Source of the DNA: DATGKG01 sp963851325
GTDB taxonomy: Bacteria; Desulfobacterota; Binatia; Binatales; Binataceae
NCBI GenBank assembly: GCA_963851325.1
Contig: CAWKOR010000001.1
Span: forward strand, 2,232,001-2,296,000
DNA: 64,000 bases
Direction of reading: 5' to 3'
Shown: positions 52,780 through 61,409 of the stretch, in pieces
Layout: the number at the start of each line of letters is the position of its first letter
How positions within the stretch are numbered: the first letter of the stretch is position 1
Notes under the pieces: model-generated
Told to the model about the DNA's origin: nothing
The model's input: only the letters and a program-made list of their open reading frames with translations
Database searches by the model: none
Position numbers and translations under genes: made by a program

Positions 52780-54024
52780 ATGAATCAGGAAACCGTTGTC
52801 GAGGTCGATGAAAAGAATCGCTGGCGCCTGGAGACCCCCGGTCATGCCGGATGGAAGCGCACCGCCCGTCCCAGCGATCCCGACAGGTACTTGATGATCT
52901 CGGCCGACTGCCACGCCAACGAACCCGGCAACCTGTGGCGCGAGCGGCTCGACGCCAAATATCGCGAGCGGCTCCCGCACGTCGAACGAGACTCCAACGG
53001 CGAGAAATGGTTCATCGCCGAGGGCCTCGGCAAGTCGCGCGTGCGGGCCCGAATGATCGCCGATGTGCCGCGCGAGAATAGCGAAGACCGATTGCGCGGC
53101 CAGGTCGGCGCCGATCCAGTTGAGCGCATCAAGGATCAGATTCGCGACGGCGTCGATGCCGAGATCATCTTCCCCAACAAGGGCCTGATGATGTTCGCGA
53201 CGAAGGATGCCGCATTCGGAATGGCGCAGTGCAAGGTGTGGAACGATTTCGCGTGGGAGATGTACGGCAAATACAACGATTTCATGTCACCCGCCGCGGC
53301 GATTATGACCTCCGACGTCGTGCTCGCGATCGAGGAAATCCGCCGGGTCGCGAAGATCGGATACCGATTCCTGACCCTGCCCTGCAAGCCGATTTTCGGC
53401 GGGCACGACTCGCGCGATATCAACTACAATCTCACCGAATTCGATCCAATGTGGGCAGCGATCGAGGAAGTCGATCTGCCGATAACTTTCCACGTCTCGA
53501 CCGGACGCGACCCTCGCGCAGCACGCAAAGAAGGCGGCGCCGTCATCAACTACGTTTCGCATTCGCTATCGCCGAGCATCGAGCCGGTCGCCAACCTGTG
53601 CGGATCCGGCGTGCTCGAGCGATTCCCCAAAATAAGGTTCGCCGCCGTCGAATCAGGGATCGGATGGGTGCCATGGGCGCTCGACGCGATGGATGAGGCA
53701 GTTCGCAAGCATCATCTATGGGCCTATCCCAAGCTCAAGAAGCTGCCGAGCGAATACTTCCGCATCCATGGCGCGGCGACCTTCCAGGAGGATCGTGCCG
53801 GCCTCGGGCTGGCGGAAGCCTTCAACCTGGTCGACAACTTCATGTGGGCCAACGACTACCCGCATGCCGAGGGAACCTGGCCGCATTCGGCCGAGGCGAT
53901 CGAACGTGAGATGGGCGCGCTGAGCGAAACCTCGCGCGCGAAGATCCTCGGTCTGAACGCCGCGAAGATGTTCAAGTTCGACGTAGACCTGCTGCTGAAG
54001 CGTCGTACGCAGCTCGCGAATTAA
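52780..54024 (+). CDS. amidohydrolase family protein (amidohydrolase 2 type)
   Basis: 414 residues. Metal-dependent hydrolase/decarboxylase fold: ISADCHANEP (first metal-binding segment), ITFHVSTGRDP (His), FAAVESGIGWVPWALD and MWANDYPHAEGTWPHS (Asp/His near the C-terminus). This subfamily is common in aromatic and xenobiotic catabolism. ATG 52780 follows AGGAGA; the frame is open back to 52741 in the promoter. Metal and substrate unknown. Confidence 0.88.
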   Translation: MNQETVVEVDEKNRWRLETPGHAGWKRTARPSDPDRYLMISADCHANEPGNLWRERLDAKYRERLPHVERDSNGEKWFIAEGLGKSRVRARMIADVPRENSEDRLRGQVGADPVERIKDQIRDGVDAEIIFPNKGLMMFATKDAAFGMAQCKVWNDFAWEMYGKYNDFMSPAAAIMTSDVVLAIEEIRRVAKIGYRFLTLPCKPIFGGHDSRDINYNLTEFDPMWAAIEEVDLPITFHVSTGRDPRAARKEGGAVINYVSHSLSPSIEPVANLCGSGVLERFPKIRFAAVESGIGWVPWALDAMDEAVRKHHLWAYPKLKKLPSEYFRIHGAATFQEDRAGLGLAEAFNLVDNFMWANDYPHAEGTWPHSAEAIEREMGALSETSRAKILGLNAAKMFKFDVDLLLKRRTQLAN

Positions 54025-54090
54025 CCTGGCTCGGATTGATTGCCGCGCCTCTCGAATCAGATCGGGAAGCGCGACAATCCAATCGCGAAT

Positions 54091-54510
54091 CTACTTCACG
54101 CGCTCGAGCGCGATGACCGGAATCTTGCGGCTGGTCTTTTTCTGATACTCGTTGAACTGCGGCATCATTTTGGCCTGCGCCTCAAATAGGCGATCGCGCT
54201 CTGCGCCTTTGGCTTCGACCGCCCTGGCCTTGAACTTTTCGGTTCCGATCTCGACCGTCACCTCCGGATGCGCGACCAGGTTGTGGTACCAGCTCGGGTT
54301 TTTCGGCGCACCGGCCTTGGACGCGATAATGACGTAACGATCGCCGTCCTTGCTGTAGACCAGCGGCGAGGTATAGGTCTTTCCGCTCTTGGCGCCGGTG
54401 TGGGTAATGATGATCATCGGTGCGCCGGCGAACTGGCCGCCGACCTTGCCAGCGTTGGCGTGAAACTCCTCGATCACCTTCTTATTGAATTCGGCCATCG
54501 GGTCAGCCAT
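54091..54510 (-). CDS. deazaflavin (F420)-dependent nitroreductase-like protein (Ddn family)
   Basis: 139 residues. IIITHTGAKSGKTYTSPLVY, YVIIASKAGAPKNPSWYHNL and HPEVTVEIG are diagnostic of the Ddn/FDOR-A split-barrel family, which uses F420H2. Presence suggests the organism makes F420, although no biosynthetic gene is in this window. Same strand as the dienelactone hydrolase upstream (14 bases). Substrate unknown. Confidence 0.87.
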   Translation of the reverse strand: MADPMAEFNKKVIEEFHANAGKVGGQFAGAPMIIITHTGAKSGKTYTSPLVYSKDGDRYVIIASKAGAPKNPSWYHNLVAHPEVTVEIGTEKFKARAVEAKGAERDRLFEAQAKMMPQFNEYQKKTSRKIPVIALERVK

Positions 54511-54524
54511 GTCTCTTCTCCTTG

Positions 54525-55244
54525 CTATGCGAAAATTTCTTCGAAAAAGTTCACCATCGCTTTCCAGGAACGTTCGTCGGTTTGCTTGTTATATTCGAGC
54601 GCGGCAGGCATGCCCGCAGTCGCGGCGTCGACATTCGTGAAGCTATGCTTGGTGCCGCTATAGCTGATGACCTCCCAGTTCGCGCCGGCCTTGGTCATCT
54701 CGTCCTCGAATGCCTTGACCGCTTCGTAAGGAACCATCGGATCATCGGCTCCGGTGTTGACGAGAATCTTTGCCTTGACCTTCCCGGCCTCCGCCGGACG
54801 CTGGGTTTGTAGTCCCGAATGAAACGTCACCACGCCCTTCAGCGGCGCGCCATCGCGCGCGAGTTCGAGGCCAAAAGTGCCGCCCATGCAAAACCCGATT
54901 TCCGCCAGCTTGCCGCCGTCAACCTGCGGCAGCGATGCGAGCTTATCGAGCGCAACACGCACGCGCTGGCGAGCTTTGGCCGTATCGGCAAACAGATCCG
55001 TCGCTAGCTTGATCGCTTCTTGAACCGTCGCCAGTTCCAGCCCGTTGCCATACGGATCGCCGGCCAACGCGACATAGCCCAATTGCGCGAGGCGCTCGGC
55101 GCGTTTCTTTGCGTGAGTGCCGAGCCCCAATGCTTCGGGCATCACGAGGATTCCCGGCCGCTTCCCGGTTTTGGTTTCGTCGTAGGCGAGATATCCGCGA
55201 AGCGTTACGTCGCCGTCTTTGTATTCGATAGTTTCAGTCTTCAT
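54525..55244 (-). CDS. dienelactone hydrolase family protein
   Basis: 239 residues. Alpha/beta hydrolase with a Cys nucleophile: IGFCMGGTF, Glu in VMPEALGLG, Asp in GADDPMVP and His in GTKHSFTN. Known members hydrolyse dienelactone in chlorocatechol degradation; this one could act on other lactones or esters. Start ATG 55244 follows AAGGAG with ideal spacing. Co-directional with the F420-type gene. Confidence 0.9.
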   Translation of the reverse strand: MKTETIEYKDGDVTLRGYLAYDETKTGKRPGILVMPEALGLGTHAKKRAERLAQLGYVALAGDPYGNGLELATVQEAIKLATDLFADTAKARQRVRVALDKLASLPQVDGGKLAEIGFCMGGTFGLELARDGAPLKGVVTFHSGLQTQRPAEAGKVKAKILVNTGADDPMVPYEAVKAFEDEMTKAGANWEVISYSGTKHSFTNVDAATAGMPAALEYNKQTDERSWKAMVNFFEEIFA

Positions 55245-55323
55245 GCCCACTCCTTGGCAAAGGTGTTCGGTTGCAATTTGATACTGATAGCGCGGCAACC
55301 GCCCATTGGGAAAGGAGTGGTTG

Positions 55324-56571
55324 TTAAATCGCGCGCAGCCGATTTAACACTTCATCGGAGAAGGTCTCGGCGGGAAGAACTTCCGGCCCGACGAATGCGA
55401 CCGGAAGCAGATCGGGAAAATCAGGGTTGTTGCGCGCGCGTTCTTCGCGAACCTTCAGCCTACGCTCGCGCGCACGCGCGCCGAACTCGACGTTCAAAAT
55501 CGACGATGCCCAAGCGGTGATGCGCAGACGCCGCATTCGCTCGCGCCGCTCTTCAGCATAAGGACGAAACGTCTCGATCGACCAGTCGCGGTTTTCCAAC
55601 ATCAGGTCACGCACGATTCGAACATCGCGATAGGTGATCGAGAGTCCCTGCCCGATGATGGGATCGTTGTGTCCGGCCGCATCACCGATCAGCACGACAC
55701 CCGGCACATACGGCACATCGGTCCACGTATCCTCGTTGCCGTAGGAATTGCACGGCCCAGCCGGCTTGGCGTTGGCGAGGTACTCGCTCCCGGGTACACA
55801 GCTCAGTTGGAACGCTTCCAGGAAGCGCTCGTGGTTGTCGACGCCCGCGAATCGACGGCGATCATCGAGCCCATAACAGAGATACAACCGCACGCGACTC
55901 GGCGACTGAGGAAACGCGAGGAAATTCACATTGTTCTCGGTACCGAAAATCTGCACATCTTCGGCCCACCCGTCGGCCTGATCCACTAGAAGCCCGGCCA
56001 TCAGATGATGGGTAGGCTCGCGACGCTGCTCGATACCCGCCTGGCCGCGCACGATGGAGTTGCGGCCATCCGCTCCGACTACGAGGCGCGGGGTGAGTTC
56101 ACGAGCCGCACCCTCATGTCGAAATCGCACCTTCGGCGACGCACCCGGGATGACTTCGACCTCGCTGACGCCGCGCAACATTTCCGCGCCGCCTGCGATC
56201 GCCTCCGCATTAAGGACCTCGCACATATATGGATGCCGCATGCAAAGCGGCGGCTTCAAACCCGCGCCCTCGAACGCCGCAAAGGTCAGCGTCTGAGCCT
56301 CCGCCGTTTCGATGTCTACATCGTCGCCATATGGAATGTGCCGTTTCAGATGATGGCCGCCGGCGGCGATCAGGAGGTCATACAATCCGAGGCGCTGCGT
56401 TTCGGCGACGCCCCACGGTGCAATCCACTCGCCGCGCACATGGTCGACGTGCACGGTGGATTTTTCCAGGATGGTGGTCGCGATTCCGGCCCGCGCGAGC
56501 ACGGCGCCAAGCGCACTTCCGCCGATTCCTCCTCCGACTATCACGACTTCGGGATGTTTATGGTTCTCCAT
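55324..56571 (-). CDS. FAD-dependent monooxygenase (PHBH-type)
   Basis: 415 residues. Dinucleotide motif VVIVGGGIGGSALGAVLARAG (first 30 residues), the VVGADGRNSIVR (DG) motif and LIGDAAGHNDPIIGQGLS (GD motif) of class A flavoprotein hydroxylases. CMRHPYMCEVL lies before the DG motif. A typical hydroxylase of aromatic or polyketide-like substrates; the exact one is unknown. Divergent from the selenoprotein gene. Confidence 0.9.
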   Translation of the reverse strand: MENHKHPEVVIVGGGIGGSALGAVLARAGIATTILEKSTVHVDHVRGEWIAPWGVAETQRLGLYDLLIAAGGHHLKRHIPYGDDVDIETAEAQTLTFAAFEGAGLKPPLCMRHPYMCEVLNAEAIAGGAEMLRGVSEVEVIPGASPKVRFRHEGAARELTPRLVVGADGRNSIVRGQAGIEQRREPTHHLMAGLLVDQADGWAEDVQIFGTENNVNFLAFPQSPSRVRLYLCYGLDDRRRFAGVDNHERFLEAFQLSCVPGSEYLANAKPAGPCNSYGNEDTWTDVPYVPGVVLIGDAAGHNDPIIGQGLSITYRDVRIVRDLMLENRDWSIETFRPYAEERRERMRRLRITAWASSILNVEFGARARERRLKVREERARNNPDFPDLLPVAFVGPEVLPAETFSDEVLNRLRAI

Positions 56572-56641
56572 TTTGCTGATCGTACCCGATGATTAAGCAC
56601 ACAACTCGCTCCGCTGTCACGAAGGCGCGGAATTTCGTCTC

Positions 56642-56669
56642 TTGGGCTTTACGCACCATTTGGTAGAGT
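56642..56669 (+). promoter_or_regulatory. candidate promoter of the selenoprotein gene
   Basis: TTGGGC (56642-56647), 16-base spacer, TAGAGT (56664-56669; four of six match TATAAT). Transcription would start about 27 bases before the ATG, leaving room for the GAGGAGG ribosome binding site. The -35 is weak. Confidence 0.35.
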
Positions 56670-56702
56670 GGCATGCGGAAACCGGACGAGGAGGATCGCG
56701 AC

Positions 56703-57887
56703 ATGGCTACCGACATTATCTATGGAGGCCGCGAATCGCAGATCGGCGGTGCCAGAGCCGAAGGCGACAACCTTTGGCTCAGCAACGTCGATCTGACGAA
56801 AGCGAGCGGATGGGAGCTGAAGCCGGAGGGGGCATGCATCGGTGATGTATGCGTTCCGATTCCGCCTGCGCGCCAGGCAGAATTCATTCGCGACGGCGGC
56901 CGTTCCTTCAATCTCGCAGCGTTTGCGCGTCACCTCGGACAGCCAGTCGTCCATGACGACAAACATGGCGTCTGGTACTTCGGTGAAGCCGCCGCGACGC
57001 GCCGCGCCGCGCTGGAATCGCTCGAGGCGCCCGATTTCGAACTGCCCGACCTCGACGGCAAGATGCATCGCCTATCGGACTATCGCGGCAAGAAAGTCCT
57101 GCTCGCCGCATGGGCCTCATGGTGAGGCTGCCGCTATGACCTGCCAGTCTGGCAGGGCCTCTACGAAGAATTGAAGGACAAAAATTTCACCATCGTCGCA
57201 GTCGCACTCGATTCCGCAGGCGCGCCTGCCGTTCGCGATTTCATTCGGCCCGCGTCCACCGAGCTGCCGCCGCTACTGCAGGACATCATGGGATGGGATG
57301 ACGGCTTTCTGAGCCGTGCGGGCATACCGCAATATCCATGCTTGATCGATCAGAAGCACGTCACCGGCGAGCTATATGAATTCATCAACGTGCCGATGAA
57401 TGTGTGGATCGACGAGAAGGGTCGCATCGTCAGGCCTACCGAAGCCTCGGGCGTCGCCGATATCGTTCGCTCGATTGACCCTGCGACATTCCAGATTCCG
57501 AAGGAGGCAGTCGAGACCGGCAAGCGCTTGCGCCGCTCCTACGTTGACGCCATCCGCGACTGGGTTGCAAAAGGCGATCGCAGCGAGTTCGTGCTCTCAC
57601 CTGAAGAAGCACGCCGCCGAACGCCAGAGCCCGACGACACCGATGCACTCGCGACGGCAAACTTCCGTCTCGGCGAATATCTGTTTGAAAAGGGCCATCG
57701 CGAGGAGGCGCTGAAATATTTTGCCGAAGCGCGCCGCCTGCGCCCGGAGAGCTGGAGCTTCAAGCGTCAGACTTGGGAACTGGAGCAAGCGGGCAAGGCT
57801 TCGGGTCCCGAGTTTTTTGCCGAAGTGATGGCGCTAGGTAACAAGCATTACTATGAGCCGGTCGAGCTGAAAGCCTCCGGAAAGTGA
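56703..57887 (+). CDS. probable selenoprotein: thioredoxin-fold redoxin with in-frame TGA (Sec141)
   Basis: Read through the TGA at 57123-57125, the gene encodes 394 residues in one frame. The TGA falls exactly at the redox centre: AWASW-[TGA]-GCRYDLPVWQ, where thioredoxin/TlpA-like proteins have WC. The product would have Sec141 and resolving Cys143. The flanks are a normal AhpC/TSA-thioredoxin fold: PDFELPDLDGKMHRLSDYRGKKVLL before, and FTIVAVALDS, MNVWIDEKGRIVRP after. An N-terminal domain (1-100) has a CIGDVC pair; a TPR-like segment (FEKGHREEALKYFAEARRL) lies near the end. GAGGAGG precedes ATG 56703. A SECIS-like hairpin starts at the TGA. Without readthrough one gets two meaningless halves, 56673-57125 and 57171-57887 (TTG start). 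No signal peptide; probably cytoplasmic. Confidence 0.85.
57124..57161 (+). promoter_or_regulatory. bacterial SECIS-like hairpin
   Basis: CCTGCC (57140-57145) pairs with GGCAGG (57151-57156) around the loop AGTCT, with G at the second loop position. Below an 11-base 5' bulge, GAGGC (57124-57128, including the last two bases of TGA) pairs with GCCTC (57157-57161). The loop begins 20 bases after the TGA, in the range reported for bacterial SECIS elements recognised by SelB. Confidence 0.7.
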
Positions 57888-57917
57888 CACGGGAAGCGGC
57901 GGGGCGCGCAACTTAGT

Positions 57918-58967
57918 ATGAGTGGCATTCTCACCAGCACCTTTGCTCCGACCGCGATGGCGGGGATGCAACTCACTAATAAAGTTCGCGCGCCAGCGCG
58001 TTCGCCGATCGCTGAATCGTCCGGCCTCGCGCTCCAGGAGCGGTTATTGAAGGGCGTGCGCGCGGCCGAGGAGCTCGGTATCGATTATCTGCTGGTCGCA
58101 CAACGATGGTGGGGGAGCGGCGCGGAGATCGAAGGCTCGACTTACGATTGCCTCGCGATGACTGCTGTCTATGCGGCGCTGGTCAGCCGTATGCGCCTCA
58201 TCACCGCGATCCATCCGGGATTCTTTCTCCCCGCGGTGATCGCGAAATGGGGCGCGACCATCGATCGCCTCACCGGCGGGCGGTGGTCGATCAACGTGAC
58301 CTCAGGATGGCATGAGGCGGAGTTCGGAATGTTCGGTGCGCATCTGCTCGAGCATGACGAGCGCTATGTGCGATCCACCGAGTTCATCGAAGTGTTGCAG
58401 CGTGCGTGGACCGGTGAGGAAGTGAACTATGCTGGCCGCTTCTACCAGACGCGCGGGTTGCGCCTCGAACCGCAGCCGATTGCGCCCCTGGAAATCTGGC
58501 AGGGTGGTCAGTCGCCGGCCGCAATCGCAATGGCGGCGCGGCATTCCGACTGGATGTTCCTCAATGGCGGTCCGCCGGAAAAAATCGGCGGCATCGTGGA
58601 GAAGGTGCGCGCTCGCGCTTCTGCTTTAGGGCGCAAGGTTCGTTTTGCGCTCTATGCGATCCCGCTCTGCCGCAATACGGATGCCGAGGCCGAAGCAGAA
58701 ATCGCCACCATGGTCGAAGCCATCGATCCCGCGATCGTCGCGCGGCGCATCGAGAAGACCTCTGGTGCGCGCGGGATGTGGGCGTCCGACGACAAGCTGA
58801 GTTTCCTCGACACCAACGAGGGCTACGCGAGCCGGCTTATCGGAAGTCCCGACACCATCCTTGCGCGGATGCGGCAATTTCAAGCGCTCGGGGTGGACTG
58901 TTTCCATCTCATCCTGCACGACCAGCTTTTCAATCGCGAAGTGCTTCCTGAGCTGCGCAATTTTTAG
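57918..58967 (+). CDS. LLM class flavin-dependent oxidoreductase (SsuD-like)
   Basis: 349 residues. Luciferase-like barrel close to alkanesulfonate monooxygenases: RAAEELGIDYLLVAQRWW, LITAIHPGFFLPAVIAKWGATIDRL, GRWSINVTSGWHEAEFGMFG and YAGRFYQTRGLRLEP. Uses FMNH2 or F420. It begins 30 bases after the selenoprotein gene on the same strand, suggesting co-transcription. Substrate unknown. Confidence 0.9.
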   Translation: MSGILTSTFAPTAMAGMQLTNKVRAPARSPIAESSGLALQERLLKGVRAAEELGIDYLLVAQRWWGSGAEIEGSTYDCLAMTAVYAALVSRMRLITAIHPGFFLPAVIAKWGATIDRLTGGRWSINVTSGWHEAEFGMFGAHLLEHDERYVRSTEFIEVLQRAWTGEEVNYAGRFYQTRGLRLEPQPIAPLEIWQGGQSPAAIAMAARHSDWMFLNGGPPEKIGGIVEKVRARASALGRKVRFALYAIPLCRNTDAEAEAEIATMVEAIDPAIVARRIEKTSGARGMWASDDKLSFLDTNEGYASRLIGSPDTILARMRQFQALGVDCFHLILHDQLFNREVLPELRNF

Positions 58968-59025
58968 CGCACTGAAAATTCATCCGTCGAAATGGCGCGA
59001 TGCGTCGAGATGTGCGATGGATCAG

Positions 59026-59058
59026 CGATCAGGTAATTTACATACCGATCGGATAATT
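59026..59058. repeat. tandem direct repeat upstream of the PhyH-family gene (operator candidate)
   Basis: CGATCAGGTAATT (59026-59038) and CGATCGGATAATT (59046-59058) agree at 11 of 13 positions and start 20 bases apart, about two helical turns. GATAAT in the second copy could also serve as a -10 box. The layout suggests a dimeric regulator binding on one DNA face. Confidence 0.4.
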
Positions 59059-59077
59059 GATTGAGAGGTCGCCTGAC

Positions 59078-59938
59078 GTGAGATTGGAAGCGTCGCAGGT
59101 AAATGAGTTTCGTGAAAACGGCGTGGTATTCATCGGCAATGCGCTCGATGCCGCCTCGATGCGGATGATGGAGGAGGCCTATAACTGGAGCCTCGCGCAT
59201 CCGAGTCCAGGCGCGGCGAATTTTGTGACCAAGGATTCGCCGGCGACATTTTACCAGGACCTCGCGAATCCCGGGGCGATCGCCGCATATCGAAAGATGC
59301 TCGATGAATCGCCCGCCGCCGATATCGCAGCCGCGTTGTGGGGCACACCGGATGTGTGGTTCATGTACGAGCAGGTGTTCCTGAAGGAAGGCGGCGAGAG
59401 CCGGCGCACCCCGTGGCATCAGGATTCGTCCTATCTGCCGATCGATGGATCGGACATCGCGGTGATGTGGATCAGTTTCGAGCCCGTGGCCAAGGAAAAT
59501 GGTCTGGAGTTCGTGCGCCGGTCTCATCGCGGAGTGCTATACGACGGCTCACGCTTCGACCCGGAAGATGACACCGCACCGCTGTACGGCAATGACGTAC
59601 TTCCGCGGCTGCCGGATATCGAGACGCAACGCGCGAACTGGGACATCGTGTCGTGGGGTGTGACGCCGGGCGATGTAGTGGTGTTTCATCCCGCGATGCT
59701 GCACGGCGGCGCCCCCACCCATGGGAGCATTCGACGGCGCACGCTGTCGCTACGATTTTTCGGCGACAATTCGGTTTACCGACGGCGTCCTACCGACGTC
59801 GAGGCCACTACTCCGCCGTTTCGCCGCGAACCAGGAAAAGAAGATACGCGCTCAGCACTTGCGAAGATCGGCGAAACGCTCAAACCGGGAGATCCGTTTC
59901 GGCATCCGGAGTTTCTCAAACTTCGGCCGCGCAGTTGA
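59078..59938 (+). CDS. phytanoyl-CoA dioxygenase (PhyH) family protein
   Basis: 286 residues from GTG 59078, preceded by GAGAGG; an alternative TTG at 59057 lies in the repeat. Fe(II)/2-oxoglutarate-dependent oxygenase: iron ligands HxD in TPWHQDSSYLP and distal His in FHPAMLHGGAP, with 2-oxoglutarate-binding Arg in RRRTLSLRF. Hydroxylates a small acid, CoA ester or natural product; substrate unknown. Followed by an LLM oxidoreductase 21 bases later. Confidence 0.88.
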   Translation: MRLEASQVNEFRENGVVFIGNALDAASMRMMEEAYNWSLAHPSPGAANFVTKDSPATFYQDLANPGAIAAYRKMLDESPAADIAAALWGTPDVWFMYEQVFLKEGGESRRTPWHQDSSYLPIDGSDIAVMWISFEPVAKENGLEFVRRSHRGVLYDGSRFDPEDDTAPLYGNDVLPRLPDIETQRANWDIVSWGVTPGDVVVFHPAMLHGGAPTHGSIRRRTLSLRFFGDNSVYRRRPTDVEATTPPFRREPGKEDTRSALAKIGETLKPGDPFRHPEFLKLRPRS

Positions 59939-59959
59939 GCGCGGAAAAGGGAAAGCGAC

Positions 59960-61042
59960 ATGAAACTTGGCCTGCTCTACGAGATACAGATTCCGAAACC
60001 ATGGACACCCGGCATCGAGGCGCGCGCGTATGGCGAGGTGATCGAACAGGTGGTCCTCGCTGACAAGCTCGGATGGGGCTACGTGTGGGCCGTCGAGCAT
60101 CATCTGCTCCCGCAATGGTCGCATTGCCCAGCGCCCGAGGTTTTGTTCGGAGCGCTGAGCCAGGTCACTAAGAACATCCGCATCGGTCATGGGATCGCGC
60201 TGCTGCCGCGAAACTTTAATCATGCATTGCGAGTGGCGGAGCGCGCAGCGGTGCTGGATATCCTCACCGGTGGGCGCGTCGAGCTGGGAACCGGGCGTGC
60301 GGTGACGCTGCAGGAGCTTGATGGCTTCGAGGTCAACCCTGACGACACGCAGGCGATGTGGGCGGAGGCGGTCGAGGTACTGGTGCGGAGTTGGAAGGAC
60401 GACTACATCGAATACCAGGGCCGCTTTTACAACATTCCGAAGAGCTACGTGGTGCCGAAGCCGATTCAGAAACCGCATCCGCCGATGTGGCTGGCGGGCA
60501 CCAATCCTGAGACGTTCAACCTCGCGGGACGCAAAGGCCTGGGCATGCTCGGTTTCGTTACGGGAACGCCGGACCAGGTGGCGCCACGCATCGCAGCGTA
60601 CAAGGACGCGGTCAAACATGCGGAACCGGTGTCCGGCGTCGTCAACGATCAGTCCGCGGTATTAATCCAGACCTACTGCGCCGAGACGCATGAGCAAGCG
60701 GTCGCCGATGTCACGCAACCGCTGGAGATCGTCGCGCAACTTGCCGCCGAGCTATTTCTTCCATGGGCGGAGAAGGGCCGCGAGCGCAAGGCCGAATCCT
60801 ACAAGTATCTGACCGAACAGCAGCGCGCAGGCGCGGTGATGGGCGACGTTGAGCAGCGCATTCGCGACGGCATTATCGCAGTCGGCACGCCTGCGGAAAT
60901 CCTGAAGTTGTTCCGCACCTACCGGGAGATGGGCGTCGATCAGATGCTGACCTGGGTGCAGTTCGGTGGACTGGAGCACAGCAAGATCCAGCGCAGCATG
61001 GAGCTGATCGGGAAGCACGTCATCCCGGAGCTCAATCGTTAA
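59960..61042 (+). CDS. LLM class flavin-dependent oxidoreductase (luciferase-like)
   Basis: 360 residues. YVWAVEHHLLPQWSHCPAPEV, IRIGHGIALLPRNFNHALRVAE, TGGRVELGTGRAVTLQEL and KPIQKPHPPMWLAG are luciferase-family segments; the EHH motif and GTGRA match the group of the LLM gene at 48400-49767. Third such enzyme in 12 kb. Converges on the DOPA dioxygenase-like gene with three bases between stops. Confidence 0.9.
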   Translation: MKLGLLYEIQIPKPWTPGIEARAYGEVIEQVVLADKLGWGYVWAVEHHLLPQWSHCPAPEVLFGALSQVTKNIRIGHGIALLPRNFNHALRVAERAAVLDILTGGRVELGTGRAVTLQELDGFEVNPDDTQAMWAEAVEVLVRSWKDDYIEYQGRFYNIPKSYVVPKPIQKPHPPMWLAGTNPETFNLAGRKGLGMLGFVTGTPDQVAPRIAAYKDAVKHAEPVSGVVNDQSAVLIQTYCAETHEQAVADVTQPLEIVAQLAAELFLPWAEKGRERKAESYKYLTEQQRAGAVMGDVEQRIRDGIIAVGTPAEILKLFRTYREMGVDQMLTWVQFGGLEHSKIQRSMELIGKHVIPELNR

Positions 61043-61045
61043 AGA

Positions 61046-61402
61046 TCAGCGTTTCGAAAATTTGCGCAGGATGCGGAGGCGCAGCTTCAGCTTTTTGCCC
61101 AGCCACAAGGCGTGGGTCGCGTGATCCTCATACGCGTCGCCGGTGTTGGGATGCACCAGGACGTCGAGGCCGCGTCGATTCAGCATCAGCCATGGCACAA
61201 TGCGCGTGAATTCCTTCTTCGCGAACTTGACCTGGTACATTGACTGCGGATGCGGTCCGACCGGCTCGTCGTGCCAGCGTCCCATTTCAACCGTGAATGC
61301 TTTCTCGATCGCGGTGCGAATCTTCGCGGCAGTCTTGCGGCTGGCGCGGTCATAGTAGAGGTGCGCGTGGTAGTCTTCGATTTTCGCAGGATCAATGTTC
61401 AT
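61046..61402 (-). CDS. DOPA 4,5-dioxygenase family protein
   Basis: 118 residues. Small extradiol-type dioxygenase: YHAHLYYD at the N-terminus, RWHDEPVGPHPQSMYQV and VHPNTGDAYEDHATHALWLG carry the conserved His residues. Plant/fungal relatives open the DOPA ring; bacterial members are little studied. Start ATG 61402; it begins eight bases after the amidase stop on the same strand. Confidence 0.85.
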   Translation of the reverse strand: MNIDPAKIEDYHAHLYYDRASRKTAAKIRTAIEKAFTVEMGRWHDEPVGPHPQSMYQVKFAKKEFTRIVPWLMLNRRGLDVLVHPNTGDAYEDHATHALWLGKKLKLRLRILRKFSKR

Positions 61403-61409
61403 TGCGATC

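Noticed and set aside
57171..57887. Independent gene starting at TTG 57171
   Set aside because: It begins in the middle of the thioredoxin fold, has no ribosome binding site and is continuous in frame with the part before the TGA.
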